From Alphaproteobacteria bacterium (lineage in GTDB: Bacteria; Pseudomonadota; Alphaproteobacteria; Rhizobiales; JAJFHC01), in NCBI GenBank assembly GCA_021775805.1, contig JAJFHD010000037.1, positions 1 to 46,814 on the forward strand: DNA of 46,814 nucleotides, given 5' to 3'. This document shows positions 32,747-39,679 of this stretch, piece by piece (positions within the stretch are counted from its first letter, which is position 1; every line of letters starts with the position of its first letter). A program made the position numbers and the translations under genes. A model generated the notes under the pieces. The model was not told the origin of the DNA, did no database searches, and worked only from the letters and a program-made list of their open reading frames with translations.

Positions 32747-34261
32747 ATGACCCGCCAACCCAACATACTTCTCATCCAGACCGACCAGTTGACCGCATCA
32801 GTACTCGGCGTCTATGGCGATCCGGTCTGCTATACCCCAAATATCGATCGTCTTGCCGGGGAAGGTATCGTCTTTGAGAACGCCTATTGCAACTTTCCCC
32901 TTTGCGCGCCGTCGCGGTTTTCCATGGCCACAGGGATGCTCGCCTCGCGCATCGGCGCCTTCGACAATGGTGCTGAATTACCGGCGTCGATCCCGACCTA
33001 TGCCCATTACCTGCGCGCGCGCGGCTATCACACCTGCCTGAGCGGCAAGATGCACTTTGTCGGCCCTGACCAGTTGCACGGCTTTGAAGAACGCCTGACA
33101 TCCGACATCTATCCTGCTGATTTTTCCTGGGGTGCGGACTGGAGCACCGGCGAACAGCGCGACGTGACCGACCTTTCGATGCTGACCAAGTCGGGGGTCT
33201 GCGGCCGTAGCGTTCAGATCGACTACGACACGGCGGCAACATTCCATGGCGCCCGCCGCATCTTCGACTACGCCCGCGAGCCCGACCGCCGGCCATTTTT
33301 CCTGCACGTGTCCTATACCCATCCCCACGATCCCTACCTGTGCACGAAGGAATATTGGGATCTCTACGAAGACCAGGAGATTCCCGAACCCGCCATCCCG
33401 GACATTCCGGAAGCCGAACGCGATCCGCATTCTCTGACGGTCATGGGCCAGTCCGGCCTGCTTGGCGCTTATGTGACAGAGGAGCAGATATCCCGGTCAC
33501 GGCGCGCCTATTACGGATCGGTCAGTTTCATCGACGACCAGGTGGGCGTGCTCCTGGACGCCCTGGAAGACTCCGGGCAACTGGAAAATACCGTCATACT
33601 GTTCACCTCCGATCACGGCGAAATGCTCGGCGAGCGCGGCATGTGGTTGAAGAAGGTGTTTTTTGAACCCTCCCTGAAAATTCCGCTGATCCTTCACGCG
33701 CCTTCAAGATTTGCGCACGCCCGTGTCCGTGAGCTGGTCTCCCTCGTCGACCTCCTGCCAACCCTTGTCGACCTGGCGGGTGACGGCGCGTCGTTCGACG
33801 TTGCTGATACGCTGGATGGCGTCAGTCTGCTGGGAACTCTGGCATCGCCGTCGGACGATCCGCAACGCCCTCTCTATGCGGAGATCACGGCGGACGGGAC
33901 CCCGGCGCCGATTTTCATGATTAGGAGAGGTCGGCACAAATTCACGACATCAGACGCATTCGAGCCGCAGCTGTTCGATCTGGAGGCCGATCCCCATGAA
34001 CTCAAGAATCTGGCGGGTGAACCGGGTCATGACGCTTTGCTGACAGCGTTTGCCGAAGAGGCCGCCGGCAAATGGGATAGCCCCCGGTTGACGGGGGAGA
34101 TCATTCTGAGCCAGCGCCGCCGACAGATGGTTCACAATGCGCTGAGCCAGGGGCGGCCTGCGGCCTGGGACCACGATCCCGGTGGTCAGGACCGGGCCTG
34201 GTTCCGCGGACAGAGCCGCTACAACGACTGGGCGTTCGACTACCTGCCGCCGCAAGACTGA
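32747..34261 (+). CDS. betC: choline-sulfatase
   Basis: A 504-residue type I sulfatase that should hydrolyse choline-O-sulfate to choline and sulfate in the cytosol. The formylglycine signature is C53-A-P-S-R57 in YCNFPLCAPSRFSM. Upstream, ILLIQTDQLTASVLGVYG carries the first metal aspartate. The segments CLSGKMHFVGPDQLHGFEERL and DIYPADFSWGADW are those of choline-sulfatases, and FTSDHGEMLGERG provides further metal ligands. The C-terminus ends in the family-specific RYNDWAFDYLPP tail. Of the in-frame ATGs (32726, 32744, 32747), 32747 has the best spacing to GCGAGG. It is followed after 15 bp by a sulfotransferase gene. Choline produced would feed the betaine route for which transporters and betI lie downstream. 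Confidence 0.95.
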   Translation: MTRQPNILLIQTDQLTASVLGVYGDPVCYTPNIDRLAGEGIVFENAYCNFPLCAPSRFSMATGMLASRIGAFDNGAELPASIPTYAHYLRARGYHTCLSGKMHFVGPDQLHGFEERLTSDIYPADFSWGADWSTGEQRDVTDLSMLTKSGVCGRSVQIDYDTAATFHGARRIFDYAREPDRRPFFLHVSYTHPHDPYLCTKEYWDLYEDQEIPEPAIPDIPEAERDPHSLTVMGQSGLLGAYVTEEQISRSRRAYYGSVSFIDDQVGVLLDALEDSGQLENTVILFTSDHGEMLGERGMWLKKVFFEPSLKIPLILHAPSRFAHARVRELVSLVDLLPTLVDLAGDGASFDVADTLDGVSLLGTLASPSDDPQRPLYAEITADGTPAPIFMIRRGRHKFTTSDAFEPQLFDLEADPHELKNLAGEPGHDALLTAFAEEAAGKWDSPRLTGEIILSQRRRQMVHNALSQGRPAAWDHDPGGQDRAWFRGQSRYNDWAFDYLPPQD

Positions 34262-34276
34262 AGGGATGTTGGGACC

Positions 34277-35035
34277 ATGCATGCGATCATAGCCTTATGG
34301 TGCCATCCCCGTTCGATGTCGACGGCGATTGAACGGATCATGCGCGCTCGCGGGGACTGCACCTGCTTTCATGAACCCTTTCTCTACGACTACTACGTCA
34401 ACCGCGCGGTCCGGCCCCTGCCGCATTTCGACGAGGAAAATACCAAGCCGGTACGCTATGAGGACATCAAGCAGTCCATTCTCGAAGCCGCCCGCGACAG
34501 CACCGTGTTCATCAAGGACATGAGCTATTATGTGGTGCCAGGCCTGTTTGAGGATCCTGATTTTTCCGATCTCCTGACGAACGTTTTTCTGATCCGCGAT
34601 CCTGAACGTTCGATCCTGTCCTACTACAAGCTCGACCCCGAAGTGAGCCTGGAGGAGATCGGACTGGAAGCACAATGGCGCCATTATCGCTGGTTGTCTG
34701 AGCGAGGCGCAAACCCTTTTGTCATCGAGGCCGAGACCGTTCAGGGTGATCCGCAAAAGGTCATTGCTGATTTCTGGAAACGCCTGGACCTGGACGATGC
34801 TCCCCACGCCTTTGAGTGGCGGGAAGACAGTCTTCCCGACGACTGGAAAGACGTGGCAGGCTGGCACGACAGTGTGTCCGGCAGCAAGGGGATCGCCCCG
34901 CCGAAACTGCAAAAGGGCGGCATGACGTTTGACGACGCGGTCTCGAAGGCGGCCCATCTAAAGGACTATCTGGCCCACCACCAGGTGTTTTATGAAAAAT
35001 TGAAAACCGAGGCGGAGCGATTGCCGACAGCTTGA
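34277..35035 (+). CDS. sulfotransferase-family protein
   Basis: A 252-residue P-loop protein of the sulfotransferase superfamily. The 5'-phosphosulfate loop appears as WCHPRSMSTAIERIM (8-22), and the 3'-phosphate-binding region with its arginine and serine as FLIRDPERSILSYYKL. The C-terminal half is typical of short bacterial aminotransferase-adjacent 'sulfotransferase family' proteins, whose acceptors are mostly unknown. It lies 15 bp after betC and is probably co-transcribed. One explanation is that it makes or recycles a sulfate ester related to choline-sulfate; another is that it is merely a P-loop protein with a different donor. It is convergent with the SDR gene (22 bp gap). Confidence 0.8.
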   Translation: MHAIIALWCHPRSMSTAIERIMRARGDCTCFHEPFLYDYYVNRAVRPLPHFDEENTKPVRYEDIKQSILEAARDSTVFIKDMSYYVVPGLFEDPDFSDLLTNVFLIRDPERSILSYYKLDPEVSLEEIGLEAQWRHYRWLSERGANPFVIEAETVQGDPQKVIADFWKRLDLDDAPHAFEWREDSLPDDWKDVAGWHDSVSGSKGIAPPKLQKGGMTFDDAVSKAAHLKDYLAHHQVFYEKLKTEAERLPTA

Positions 35036-35057
35036 ATTTCAGCGGCGTGCAGAATCG

Positions 35058-35834
35058 TTACACGAGTCCGCCGTTCACATGGATCGTCTGTCCGGTGATG
35101 TATCTCGATTGCGGCGACAGCAGGTAAGCGATCGTCGAGGCCACTTCATCGGGCTTTGCGAAACGGCCCAGGGGGATCTTGGCCGCAATCTCGGCGCGCC
35201 GGGCGACCGCGACACTGTCACCGGTGCCTTCGTCCTTTTCCACGTAACCCGGCGACACGCAATTGACGGTGATCTTTTCCGGTGCGAGCTCCAGGGCAAG
35301 CGATCGCACCATGGTGTCCAGTGCGCCCTTGGACGCCGATGACAAGGGAAAGCTCGGCATGTCGTTGCGGAAGAGATAGGCGGTGAAACTGCCAACCGCA
35401 ACGATCCTGGGTTCCGGTGTTTTTGTCAGATGGGGGCGGGCGGCCTGGCACAATTCGAAAAAGCTGAACAGGTTCGTACCAAAAGCATAATCCAGATCCG
35501 CACGGCTTCCCTCTTCGAGGCTTTTGAGAACCGGGATGCCCGCATTGGCCACCAGGCCGTCGATCCGTCCAAAATCGGTGACTGCCGCTTCTACCACGCT
35601 TGCGGCTATATGCTCGTCCGCCAGATCGCCCATGACCACACGAGCTGAACCGCCTTTTTCGCGTACCTGCTCCGCAACCGCGTCGGCGCCTGTCCGGTTG
35701 TGCCTGGCATGCACGACGATGCCGGTACCCGGACCCGCCAGGTGCCGACTCAGTGCCGCGCCGATGCCGCTGGAAGACCCGGTAATGACATAGGCATTTT
35801 GGATGGCGTTCTGATCTGGGTTGTTTTCTGTCAT
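35058..35834 (-). CDS. SDR-family protein lacking the catalytic tyrosine
   Basis: A 258-residue short-chain dehydrogenase/reductase fold. The cofactor motif TGSSSGIG (18-25), the VANAGI motif (95-100), catalytic-type serine S149 in VAVGSFTAY and lysine K169 in SSASKGALD are present. At the position four before the lysine, where the YxxxK tyrosine belongs, there is S165. The DNA there reads TCA TCG GCG TCC AAG, so this is not a frame error. The protein may therefore be inactive as an oxidoreductase, use Y153 in an altered site, or have another role. It is the last gene of the minus-strand set betI-MBL-SDR, 46 bp after the MBL gene. Confidence 0.82.
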   Translation of the reverse strand: MTENNPDQNAIQNAYVITGSSSGIGAALSRHLAGPGTGIVVHARHNRTGADAVAEQVREKGGSARVVMGDLADEHIAASVVEAAVTDFGRIDGLVANAGIPVLKSLEEGSRADLDYAFGTNLFSFFELCQAARPHLTKTPEPRIVAVGSFTAYLFRNDMPSFPLSSASKGALDTMVRSLALELAPEKITVNCVSPGYVEKDEGTGDSVAVARRAEIAAKIPLGRFAKPDEVASTIAYLLSPQSRYITGQTIHVNGGLV

Positions 35835-35880
35835 TGCGTTTCACCGGAGAAATGTTGCCGTTGTTTTCGGAGTCCTGAAT

Positions 35881-36648
35881 TCAGCCGACCTGGCCGTCGA
35901 GCCAGGCTCCTATGTCGCCCAGCCGTCTGCCGCCAGCCAGATATTCGTCGATAATCGTGATCATGTGATCGCGTCCGAATGAACCACTGTGGCCGCCATG
36001 GACAACCGATACCGGCAGCTCCTTCAATCTCAGGAGGGACTGCCGGTAAATCTCCGGGTCGGAGTGATAGACCGTGTCGAACAACGCACCGTCATAGATC
36101 ACGTCCCCGCTGAACAGAATCCGTGTGTCTTTCTCGTAGAGTGCGATCGATCCGGGAGAGTGACCCGGCAGGTGGAACACCTGGAAAACACGGTCTCCAA
36201 GGTCGATGACATCGCCCTCGTCGAGATAACCCGTCAGTGGTGCGGGTTTCACCTCGTAATCCTGGAATGTAAAGCCGGCATAGGGTGCCGCGGTGAAGGT
36301 CTCGGCCCTGATCCAGCCCGCCGAGGCCGTGTTCGCCACCGTTGGATTGGCCATGATGTGGGCTTCGGCTTCGTGACCCAGCCGGCACTCGAATTCATGG
36401 GATCCGCCGATGTGGTCGAAGTGACAGTGGGAGGCAATCGCGGTGAGTGGCCGTTCGGTGATCTGTGGGACTTCAGTCTTCAGCGGCCGCACGCCCATGC
36501 CGGCATCGACCAGGAAGTCCCGGTCCCGGCCGCGCACATGCCAGATGTTGCATCTCAGCCAGCCGCCCACGTGGAGTTCCCGGATCAGGGTAATCCCGTC
36601 GCCCATCGGAATCGTCTCATACCAGTCTTTCGCAACCGGAACCGGCAT
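35881..36648 (-). CDS. metallo-beta-lactamase-fold hydrolase
   Basis: A 255-residue MBL-fold enzyme. The metal motif HxHxDH appears as SHCHFDHIGG (H74, H76, D78, H79), with the later ligands in HLPGHSPGS, FSGDVIYDG and VHGGHSGSF. The ATG at 36648 was preferred over 36654 because AGGGG then sits at a proper distance. Members hydrolyse thioesters, lactones, phosphodiesters and others, and the sequence does not fix which. It lies 60 bp after betI and 46 bp before the SDR gene, so regulation by BetI together with them is likely, which hints at a role in choline/betaine metabolism or in a linked detoxification step. Confidence 0.87.
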   Translation of the reverse strand: MPVPVAKDWYETIPMGDGITLIRELHVGGWLRCNIWHVRGRDRDFLVDAGMGVRPLKTEVPQITERPLTAIASHCHFDHIGGSHEFECRLGHEAEAHIMANPTVANTASAGWIRAETFTAAPYAGFTFQDYEVKPAPLTGYLDEGDVIDLGDRVFQVFHLPGHSPGSIALYEKDTRILFSGDVIYDGALFDTVYHSDPEIYRQSLLRLKELPVSVVHGGHSGSFGRDHMITIIDEYLAGGRRLGDIGAWLDGQVG

Positions 36649-36708
36649 TGTCATTCCCCTCGCTTCCTGTCGCGTTCAAGGCAAGCGCCTGTTTTCAGGT
36701 GCGCATCG

Positions 36709-37299
36709 TCACGCATCGTCTAGCGGCCCAACAACGGAGTTCACGTGATCGCGGATGATTTCGCGTGCCCGTTCACCATTGATGCCGCTTGCCGACAAGG
36801 TACCCTTTAGCCACAAACCGTCAATCAATGCCATCAGAGTATCGACCACCATGGCCACGCGCGCCTCGGGCACAAGTGGCCGTACGGCGGATGTCAGGTT
36901 GCTGCGCAGACGCTTCTCGTAGATCGTCTGAAAACGTTGAATTCCGGGCAGTTCGTGCAGGTTGCCCCACAGAGCGAACCAGGCGTTGACGAGTTGTGGC
37001 GAGAACTGTTCTTCGTCGAATTGGGCATCGGTGATCGCGTGCAGCCGGTCCCGGGGATCGGTCGCCGAAGCCAGGCGTCTTGCCGTGGCGCCCGACAACC
37101 GCTTGTTGAGTTCACGCAGCGTGGCAACCAGAAGGCCGTGTTTGTCTTCAAAGTAGTGGGTTACCAGGCCAGGCGACAGATGCGCCCGGCGGCCGACCCG
37201 GTTGATCGTCGTGCGGTGATAACCCTCCGCATGAAGACATTCGATCGTGGCATCAATCAGTTGTTTTCTGCGGATTGGCGCCATCCCGACTTTTGGCAT
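36709..37299 (-). CDS. betI: BetI-type TetR-family transcriptional repressor
   Basis: A 196-residue TetR-family regulator with the BetI hallmark N-terminus MPKVGMAPIRRKQLIDATIECLHAEG. The helix-turn-helix is at about 30-57 (TTINRVGRRAHLSPGLVTHYFEDKHGLL). The C-terminal ligand domain keeps the family segment AWFALWGNLHELPG, whose aromatic residues could cage a choline headgroup. BetI normally represses choline-to-betaine genes until choline is present, but betA and betB are not in the window. Here it is divergent from an ABC transporter of the betaine type, and its own strand carries MBL and SDR genes. A GGTCAA-N3-TTGACC palindrome in the intergenic region is a candidate binding site. Confidence 0.88.
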   Translation of the reverse strand: MPKVGMAPIRRKQLIDATIECLHAEGYHRTTINRVGRRAHLSPGLVTHYFEDKHGLLVATLRELNKRLSGATARRLASATDPRDRLHAITDAQFDEEQFSPQLVNAWFALWGNLHELPGIQRFQTIYEKRLRSNLTSAVRPLVPEARVAMVVDTLMALIDGLWLKGTLSASGINGERAREIIRDHVNSVVGPLDDA

Positions 37300-37361
37300 T
37301 TTATGAACTCAACCTCTTGTTGTCGTCCCGTAATGTCATATGATGTCCCGCCAAAAGAAGC

Positions 37362-37391
37362 TTGAAGTTTTTTTTAATATGATCGTACAAT
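37362..37391 (+). promoter_or_regulatory. putative sigma70 promoter of the betaine-type ABC transporter
   Basis: TTGAAG (37362-37367) and TACAAT (37386-37391, 5/6) are separated by 18 bp. Transcription would start near 37398, about 55 nt upstream of the binding protein ATG. Confidence 0.6.
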
Positions 37392-37399
37392 AAAAATAA

Positions 37400-37414
37400 G
37401 GTCAAGCATTGACC
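37400..37414. promoter_or_regulatory. operator palindrome GGTCAA-N3-TTGACC, candidate BetI site
   Basis: GGTCAAGCATTGACC is a perfect palindrome with 6-bp arms around GCA, positioned at about +2 to +16 of the predicted transporter promoter. On the other strand its TTGACC half could serve as a -35 element for betI. Such a location lets one repressor control both directions. Assignment to BetI is inferred from adjacency. Confidence 0.5.
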
Positions 37415-37453
37415 GGCAGTTTCAGATTTGAATTTGTAACAGGGAGGAAATCA

Positions 37454-38431
37454 ATGTCTTCAACAGTGGTGAAATCACTTAGATACGTGGCGTCGGTGTG
37501 TGCCGTTGCCGGTGTGCTTGCCGGCGGTGCTGCGCAAGCGGCGGCTCCGGAATCGGGAGATCCGATCAAGATCGCCATCAATGAATGGACGGGCCAGCAT
37601 ATCTCCGCGCACATCGCCGGATCGGTCCTCAAGAAAATGGGCTACAACGTCGAATACGTCACCGCCGGTGCGGTGCCGCAGTTTGCCGCCATTTCCCAGG
37701 GCAACCTGCATCTTCAGCCGGAAGTCTGGAGCAACAACGTCGGCGAGGTCTATCCCAAGGCTGTGAAGAGCGGCGACATCGTGAAAGTGGGTTCTTTGGG
37801 CCTGAAGCCCCGCGAAGGCTGGATCTTTCCGCCTTACATGGCTGAGAAATGCCCCGGGCTTCCGGCAGCCGACGCGCTGATCAAGTGCGCCCAGGCATTC
37901 GGCAGCGCGGAGACCTTTCCCAAGGGCCGCCTTGTCACCTATCCCGCAGACTGGGGTACCCGGTCGAAGGATCTCGTGAAGAATGCCGGCCTTCCCCTGG
38001 CGGCGATTGCCGGCGGTTCCGAAGGTGCGATGATTGCAGAATTGAAAAGTGCGTATGCGGCCAAGGAACCCATCCTGATGATGTTCTGGGCACCGCACTG
38101 GATTCACGCTGAGCACAAGTTCGACTGGATTGAATTGCCGGCAGCCCACGCCGATTGTGGCACGGATTCCAGTCACGGCTTCAAGAAAGACGCCGTGAAC
38201 GACTGCGGATTCGAGCAGGCCGATATCGGCAAGATCGTCTGGAAGGGCTTCAAGGGCAAATGGCCGGCAGCCTACAAGCTGGTTGAAAAGATGAGCATCG
38301 ACAACGCAACCCAGAATGGCCTGATGCTCGAAGTCGACAACAAGGGCCGCAAGCTCGAGGAAGTCATTGCCGAGTGGATGACCAAGAACGAGTCGACCTG
38401 GAAACAGTGGACTGCGGCAGCGGGTAGCTGA
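37454..38431 (+). CDS. glycine betaine/choline-type ABC transporter substrate-binding protein
   Basis: A 325-residue OpuAC/ProX-type binding protein. The signal peptide spans about 1-31 (hydrophobic core, then AQAAAPE). The mature protein has IKIAINEWTGQ and tryptophans at the positions that form the aromatic cage for quaternary amines in this family (EVWSNN, GWIFPP, ADWGTR, FWAPHW). Six mature-part cysteines might form disulfides. The ATG 37454 is preceded by AGGGAGGAAATCA. It is followed by ATPase and permease genes on the same strand, with a stable hairpin in between. Ligands may be glycine betaine, choline, carnitine or trimethylamine N-oxide; related TMAO-binding proteins (TmoX) have this organisation, so TMAO should be considered. 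Confidence 0.9.
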   Translation: MSSTVVKSLRYVASVCAVAGVLAGGAAQAAAPESGDPIKIAINEWTGQHISAHIAGSVLKKMGYNVEYVTAGAVPQFAAISQGNLHLQPEVWSNNVGEVYPKAVKSGDIVKVGSLGLKPREGWIFPPYMAEKCPGLPAADALIKCAQAFGSAETFPKGRLVTYPADWGTRSKDLVKNAGLPLAAIAGGSEGAMIAELKSAYAAKEPILMMFWAPHWIHAEHKFDWIELPAAHADCGTDSSHGFKKDAVNDCGFEQADIGKIVWKGFKGKWPAAYKLVEKMSIDNATQNGLMLEVDNKGRKLEEVIAEWMTKNESTWKQWTAAAGS

Positions 38432-38465
38432 TAGGTCGACCTGACCGAACAAGCAACAACGACAA

Positions 38466-38495
38466 CGGGACCGTCCACAGGCAGTGGCGGTCCCG
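38466..38495 (+). terminator. intercistronic hairpin between binding protein and ATPase genes
   Basis: CGGGACCG (38466-38473) pairs with CGGTCCCG (38488-38495), with an inner CCAC/GTGG helix. The following CTGTCATTTCT is only weakly T-rich. It is probably a partial terminator or mRNA 3'-end stabiliser that gives more binding protein than ATPase. Confidence 0.6.
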
Positions 38496-38583
38496 CTGTC
38501 ATTTCTGGGCAAACGCGCTTAACATGAGCGCGGTCCGGATCGGCGGATGAGGGTTCTGCCGTACTATCAGTAGCGGGGAGAAT

Positions 38584-39678
38584 ATGGCGGGAAAAGACAC
38601 GTCATCGGCAGCAGTTTCCGAAGAGATCAAACTGTCCTGCCGTCATATCTGGAAGGTCTATGGCGCCGAGCCAAACCAGTTCTTCGACAACCGGCGCGGT
38701 GATGTGGGCGATGCGGCGGCGCACGCGGACAAGATACGATCCGCCGGCCACATCGTAGCCGCAAGCGATGTCAGTTTCGATGTAAGGGTCGGTGAGATCT
38801 TTGTCATCATGGGACTTTCCGGATCCGGCAAGTCGACGGTTGTGCGCTGCCTGTCGCGCCTGGTGGAGGCAACCGCTGGCGAGATTCTCCTCGACGGACA
38901 GGATCTGCTGAGTGTCTCGGAAAAGGAACTTATCGAATTCCGCCGCCACAAGATGGGCATGGTATTCCAGAATTTTGGTCTCCTGCCGCATCTCAATGTC
39001 ATCGACAACATCTCGTTCCCGCTCAAACTCCAGGGCGTGGACCTGGCCGAACGGCGCAAGGCTGCCGAACGCGTCATCGAACTCGTCGGCCTTCAGGGCC
39101 GTGAAACCAGCTATCCCCATCAGCTCTCCGGTGGCCAGCAGCAACGTGTCGGGATCGCCCGGTCCCTGGCCGTCGAACCGGAGCTCTGGTTTCTCGACGA
39201 ACCGTTCTCGGCACTCGACCCACTGATCCGGCGCCAGATGCAGGATGAATTCCTGCGTATCCAGCAGGTTCTGCGCAAATCGATCGTCTTCATCACCCAT
39301 GACTTTCTTGAAGCCCTGCGCATTGCCGACCGCATGGCGATCATGCGCGATGGCGCGATCGTCCAGATGGGCACCCCAGCGGAACTCATCGTCAATCCTG
39401 CCGACGACTACGTGGCGGAATTCACCAGTGACGTGCCGCTGATCCGGGTTCTGACTGCGGGCGAAGTGGCCATGGACGCAAACGGCAAGTCAGACGGCCT
39501 TCCGCGCGTGGCGGCCGGCATGACCGTCGAAAAACTGCTGCCGCAACTGGCTGCCCACGAAAACGGGGTCGCGGTTGAGAGCGCCGACGGTTCGATTGTA
39601 GGCGTTGCCAGTTCCCAGTCCGTCGTTGCCGAACTTGCCCGTGAGGCCGAACGCCGTCTGGCGCACGAGGGCGCATGA
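38584..39678 (+). CDS. glycine betaine/proline-type ABC transporter ATP-binding protein
   Basis: A 364-residue ABC ATPase of the ProV/OpuAA type. Walker A is GLSGSGKS (77-84), the Q-loop is VFQNFGLLPH, the signature is LSGGQQQR (181-188), Walker B is LWFLDEP (201-207), and the H-loop is H239. The N-terminal segment before Walker A is longer than in generic ABC proteins and matches the ProV family. The C-terminal tail (about 280-364) is shorter than two CBS domains, so ionic-strength sensing as in OpuA may be lost or modified. The ATG follows GCGGGGAGAAT. The permease gene starts 1 bp after its stop, showing translational coupling. Confidence 0.93.
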   Translation: MAGKDTSSAAVSEEIKLSCRHIWKVYGAEPNQFFDNRRGDVGDAAAHADKIRSAGHIVAASDVSFDVRVGEIFVIMGLSGSGKSTVVRCLSRLVEATAGEILLDGQDLLSVSEKELIEFRRHKMGMVFQNFGLLPHLNVIDNISFPLKLQGVDLAERRKAAERVIELVGLQGRETSYPHQLSGGQQQRVGIARSLAVEPELWFLDEPFSALDPLIRRQMQDEFLRIQQVLRKSIVFITHDFLEALRIADRMAIMRDGAIVQMGTPAELIVNPADDYVAEFTSDVPLIRVLTAGEVAMDANGKSDGLPRVAAGMTVEKLLPQLAAHENGVAVESADGSIVGVASSQSVVAELAREAERRLAHEGA

Positions 39679-39679
39679 G

